Notes under the pieces: generated by a model
The model's database searches: none
Seen by the model: only the letters and a program-made list of their open reading frames with translations
Told to the model about the DNA's origin: nothing
NCBI GenBank assembly: GCA_903772945.1
Contig: CAICTM010001499.1
Coordinates: 1 to 28,110, forward strand
Source: Seminavis robusta
Lineage: Eukaryota; Bacillariophyta; Bacillariophyceae; Naviculales; Naviculaceae
Reading direction: 5' to 3'
Length of the DNA stretch: 28,110 nt
In this document: piece after piece, positions 26,158 through 28,110 of the stretch
Position numbering within the stretch: the first letter of the stretch is position 1
Layout of the letters: each line of letters begins with the position of its first letter
Made by a program: the position numbers and the translations under genes

Positions 26158-27365
26158 CACTGTCTGTATTAGACTACGGTACTGCTTCCAACTACCTATT
26201 ATAACTGGTGTCAAATCAAAAGCACCGGAGATGTTCAAGTTGTTCTCCGTGTTGAAAAATGCTAGGAAGGAGGAGAGTTGTTGGAGAAGGGGGAAAAAGA
26301 CCCGGTAAGACGGTGATGTCATTTGGCGAAGAAGTGTGGGGTCGGTTTGAAGCCAAGACTCCAAGCCAGCAGGGCATAATGTCTGCTGGAGTGACCAGTC
26401 TGGCCCGCCACCCTGTATGTGGCTGAAGGAGCCAGCAATCACCCAAAGCAGCCCACTGTTTTGGTTTCCTGATTGCTGGATGCCACCAACATGCTTTTGG
26501 ACCATGGAATTTTGCTTTTTGCCGTCCATGGTCCCTTTCTCTTATGGTGCCTTCTGCCTAGTGTCCTGCATAGTCAGGCGCTGGTGTAGGAGTTTCACCG
26601 GACCCTGTGTGTCTTCGACCACAGGTGATCCCGTCCTTCTTGGACCCATAGGCGCCGTTTGATCGCCTCCCCACTCCTCTTGTCGATTGCTCTTAAGAGC
26701 CGCAAGGACCGATCACGGTCGTAAGGAACATGCCCCTTGGGCTTTACTATTATTTAGTTATCCTAGCATTAGCAGTTAGACGTGCCATCATGGCCGTCTT
26801 AGACGTATTTCTCCTGTCTCCCGCCATGGTGGATGCTTTCTTGCCACCGTACCACGTGGTGACCCGTGGAGGTTCGCACCCCATGGTTACCCGTGGAGGT
26901 TCATACGCACCTCTTGCGTACGTCACGCTGAAATTTCGTCCACCTGGGGGGACCCCTGGATTTAATACGGAGGCGCCCTCTAATCCCCAGTCGTGCATTC
27001 GTCGCCCAGAGGGCCGCGCGAGGCGACTCCCCTCGGCCCACCAATTTCTGGCGTAGATGGCCGTTTTGCATATTTGAACATCTAAGACAACACTAAGGGA
27101 TATACGTTCTGGCTGCCTACCCCCACCCTGTCGTCCGTCAACAGCATCCCCTTTACTGTTGCCGATACAGGGACGGTCCTAGTTCGCCGAGTGTCCGCCA
27201 CATGCGGCCGGTCGTTGGTTAGCTCGGCCTGTATTGGCCGTGGGGTTCAATATTTCCCTCGGGATTTCCTGAGCCCCAAGGGCGGATTGAACTCACAAGT
27301 CGATTCCTTACTGAGTCCAAAACCCGCCCTTGCTTCCTGCCAACCATCGCTAGCCTTTGCCTGCC
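26158..27365. other. Region upstream of the GMC gene and of the right-edge element
   Basis: No supported gene is found. The left part should hold the GMC promoter. The right part changes to a GC-richer base composition, includes a repeated acccgtggaggttc (26862-26875 and 26889-26902), and probably forms the leader or LTR of the element whose frame begins at 27366. LTR ends and a primer-binding site are not identifiable. Confidence 0.4.
26862..26902 (+). repeat. Short direct repeat
   Basis: acccgtggaggttc occurs exactly twice, 27 bases apart. It may be a promoter-like repeat inside an LTR, but only one copy of the larger region is in the window. Confidence 0.6.
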
Positions 27366-28110
27366 ATGTCTGCTCGTCAGCTCTCTCTCCGTCGCGGAAA
27401 GAATGGACCCGTCCAAACGTTTTCTCGTGCCCGAGGAACCGATGAAACTACTTCGGCTCTCCTCCGTCGTACCCTCCAGCCTGGCATGAACAATAACCAT
27501 CGCCAGCAGGTTCTTGGGGATCCCAGCAATGCCTCCCAGTTTGCTTGCATCTGGAATACCAAGGTTGGAATCCTCACCCGTCCCGTGATCATCACCCTCG
27601 ACAATGGAGACCCCGCTGTTGTTGGAGATTTTACCGACACCATTGGTGAGCCCTTCGCTGTGACCCTCCCGGTTGATGAGTTCTTTGGGTTTGTTACCAC
27701 TCTTGTCCGGGCTGGTGATGCCGCGCATTTCCACTTGGGAGTGCACCCCACCTCCCCAGATACTGTAGCCGGACCGCCGGTTGCTCCTCCTGGTGGAGGC
27801 CCTCCTCCTAGGCGCAACCGGCAGGACCCTCCAGTCCCTGTGGAAGCTACCCTTGGGCGCCTCAACTTCCCTGGCCTCCCTGACGAACCTGGCGATGATG
27901 ACCTACCAAGGATTGCAGCTCTGCCGTTGTTCCTCCCTCTTGAGCCTGGTTTCACGTTTGAACACCGCTCGGATCTCCAGAACAACCATTCTTACCGTGA
28001 CACCTACCGCCTTTTTCATGTCTGGAGGGAAGGAATGCAGTACCTTCGCGCCATGAACGGGTGGATGTCCGTCACCACTGGTGGGACTTTGTTCCACCTC
28101 CCTGGTCTGG
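27366..28110 (+). CDS. Open frame running off the right edge, unknown, probably mobile-element ORF1/gag
   Basis: ATG 27366 opens a frame with no stop to the window end (248 codons so far). A TAG at 27351 just upstream in frame fixes this as the first Met. The N-terminus is basic (MSARQLSLRRGKNG), followed by a beta-rich stretch (KVGILTRPVIITLDNGD), FAVTLPVDEFFGFV, a Pro-rich PPVAPPGGGPPPRR linker, and RDTYRLFHVWREGMQYLRAMNGW. Codons are C-ending and GC-rich, unlike the neighbouring host genes. I do not recognise a domain. The absence of an identified host family, the GC-rich leader and the repeats upstream suggest a gag-like ORF1, but this is inference; a host gene is possible. Confidence 0.55.
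   Translation, partial: MSARQLSLRRGKNGPVQTFSRARGTDETTSALLRRTLQPGMNNNHRQQVLGDPSNASQFACIWNTKVGILTRPVIITLDNGDPAVVGDFTDTIGEPFAVTLPVDEFFGFVTTLVRAGDAAHFHLGVHPTSPDTVAGPPVAPPGGGPPPRRNRQDPPVPVEATLGRLNFPGLPDEPGDDDLPRIAALPLFLPLEPGFTFEHRSDLQNNHSYRDTYRLFHVWREGMQYLRAMNGWMSVTTGGTLFHLPGL

Noticed and set aside
26730..27056. 108-residue frame with an ATG
   Set aside because: No motif; it overlaps the short direct repeat and probably lies in a noncoding leader or LTR of the right-edge element.
27040..27070. Primer-binding site starting tggcgtagatgg
   Set aside because: A TGG start alone is weak; no LTR end or matching tRNA 3' end could be shown.
27210..27300. tRNA-like wording (ggttagctcgg followed by a ttgaactc-type stretch)
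   Set aside because: I could not form an acceptor stem or anticodon arm with correct spacing.

Overview
The window looks like nuclear DNA from a pennate diatom, probably a large-genome raphid species such as Seminavis. The evidence is family resemblance, not a search. It includes short GT-AG introns of about 78-109 nt, a decayed Ty1/copia remnant with a YCDD reverse-transcriptase box, a single-pass membrane LRR protein of the type common in these genomes, and an algal fusion of glycerol-3-phosphate phosphatase with glycerol-3-phosphate dehydrogenase. Several long reading frames only open with TTG or GTG. For a nuclear genome I moved those starts to the first in-frame ATG.

Layout. 1-1190 is the 3' end of a dead copia pol. 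1381-2115 (-) is a transposon-like zinc-ribbon protein, probably a fragment. 2681-4648 (+) is the glycerol-making fusion enzyme. 4649-5645 is AT-rich and holds a roughly 300-bp MITE-like inverted-repeat element. 5646-7247 (+) encodes a protein with a probable longin domain, hidden by an intron that reads through in frame. 7467-9764 (-) is the LRR membrane protein. 9765-11882 shows no convincing gene. 11883-14696 (+) is a triple-C2 protein with a C-terminal cysteine-rich module. 14847-15935 (-) is a MYND-finger protein. 16101-18497 (-) is a multi-exon secreted protein with two SET-like domains. 18995-20680 (+) is a ZnT9-like cation transporter divergent from the SET gene. 20960-23481 (-) is a five-exon multicopper oxidase, and 24040-26157 (-) a two-exon GMC oxidoreductase. 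From 27366 a frame with no stop runs off the right edge and is probably the start of a mobile-element protein.

The genes do not form one pathway. The best functional grouping is the same-strand pair of secreted oxidoreductases, GMC and multicopper oxidase. The most unusual observations are in gene structure. The SET gene has an exon junction whose phases do not match unless a 2-nt exon is used, which would also restore an expected Trp. The longin-type gene has a 78-nt intron that looks like a transmembrane segment if left unspliced. I see no CRISPR array, rRNA or convincing tRNA, and no dedicated defence or biosynthetic cluster.
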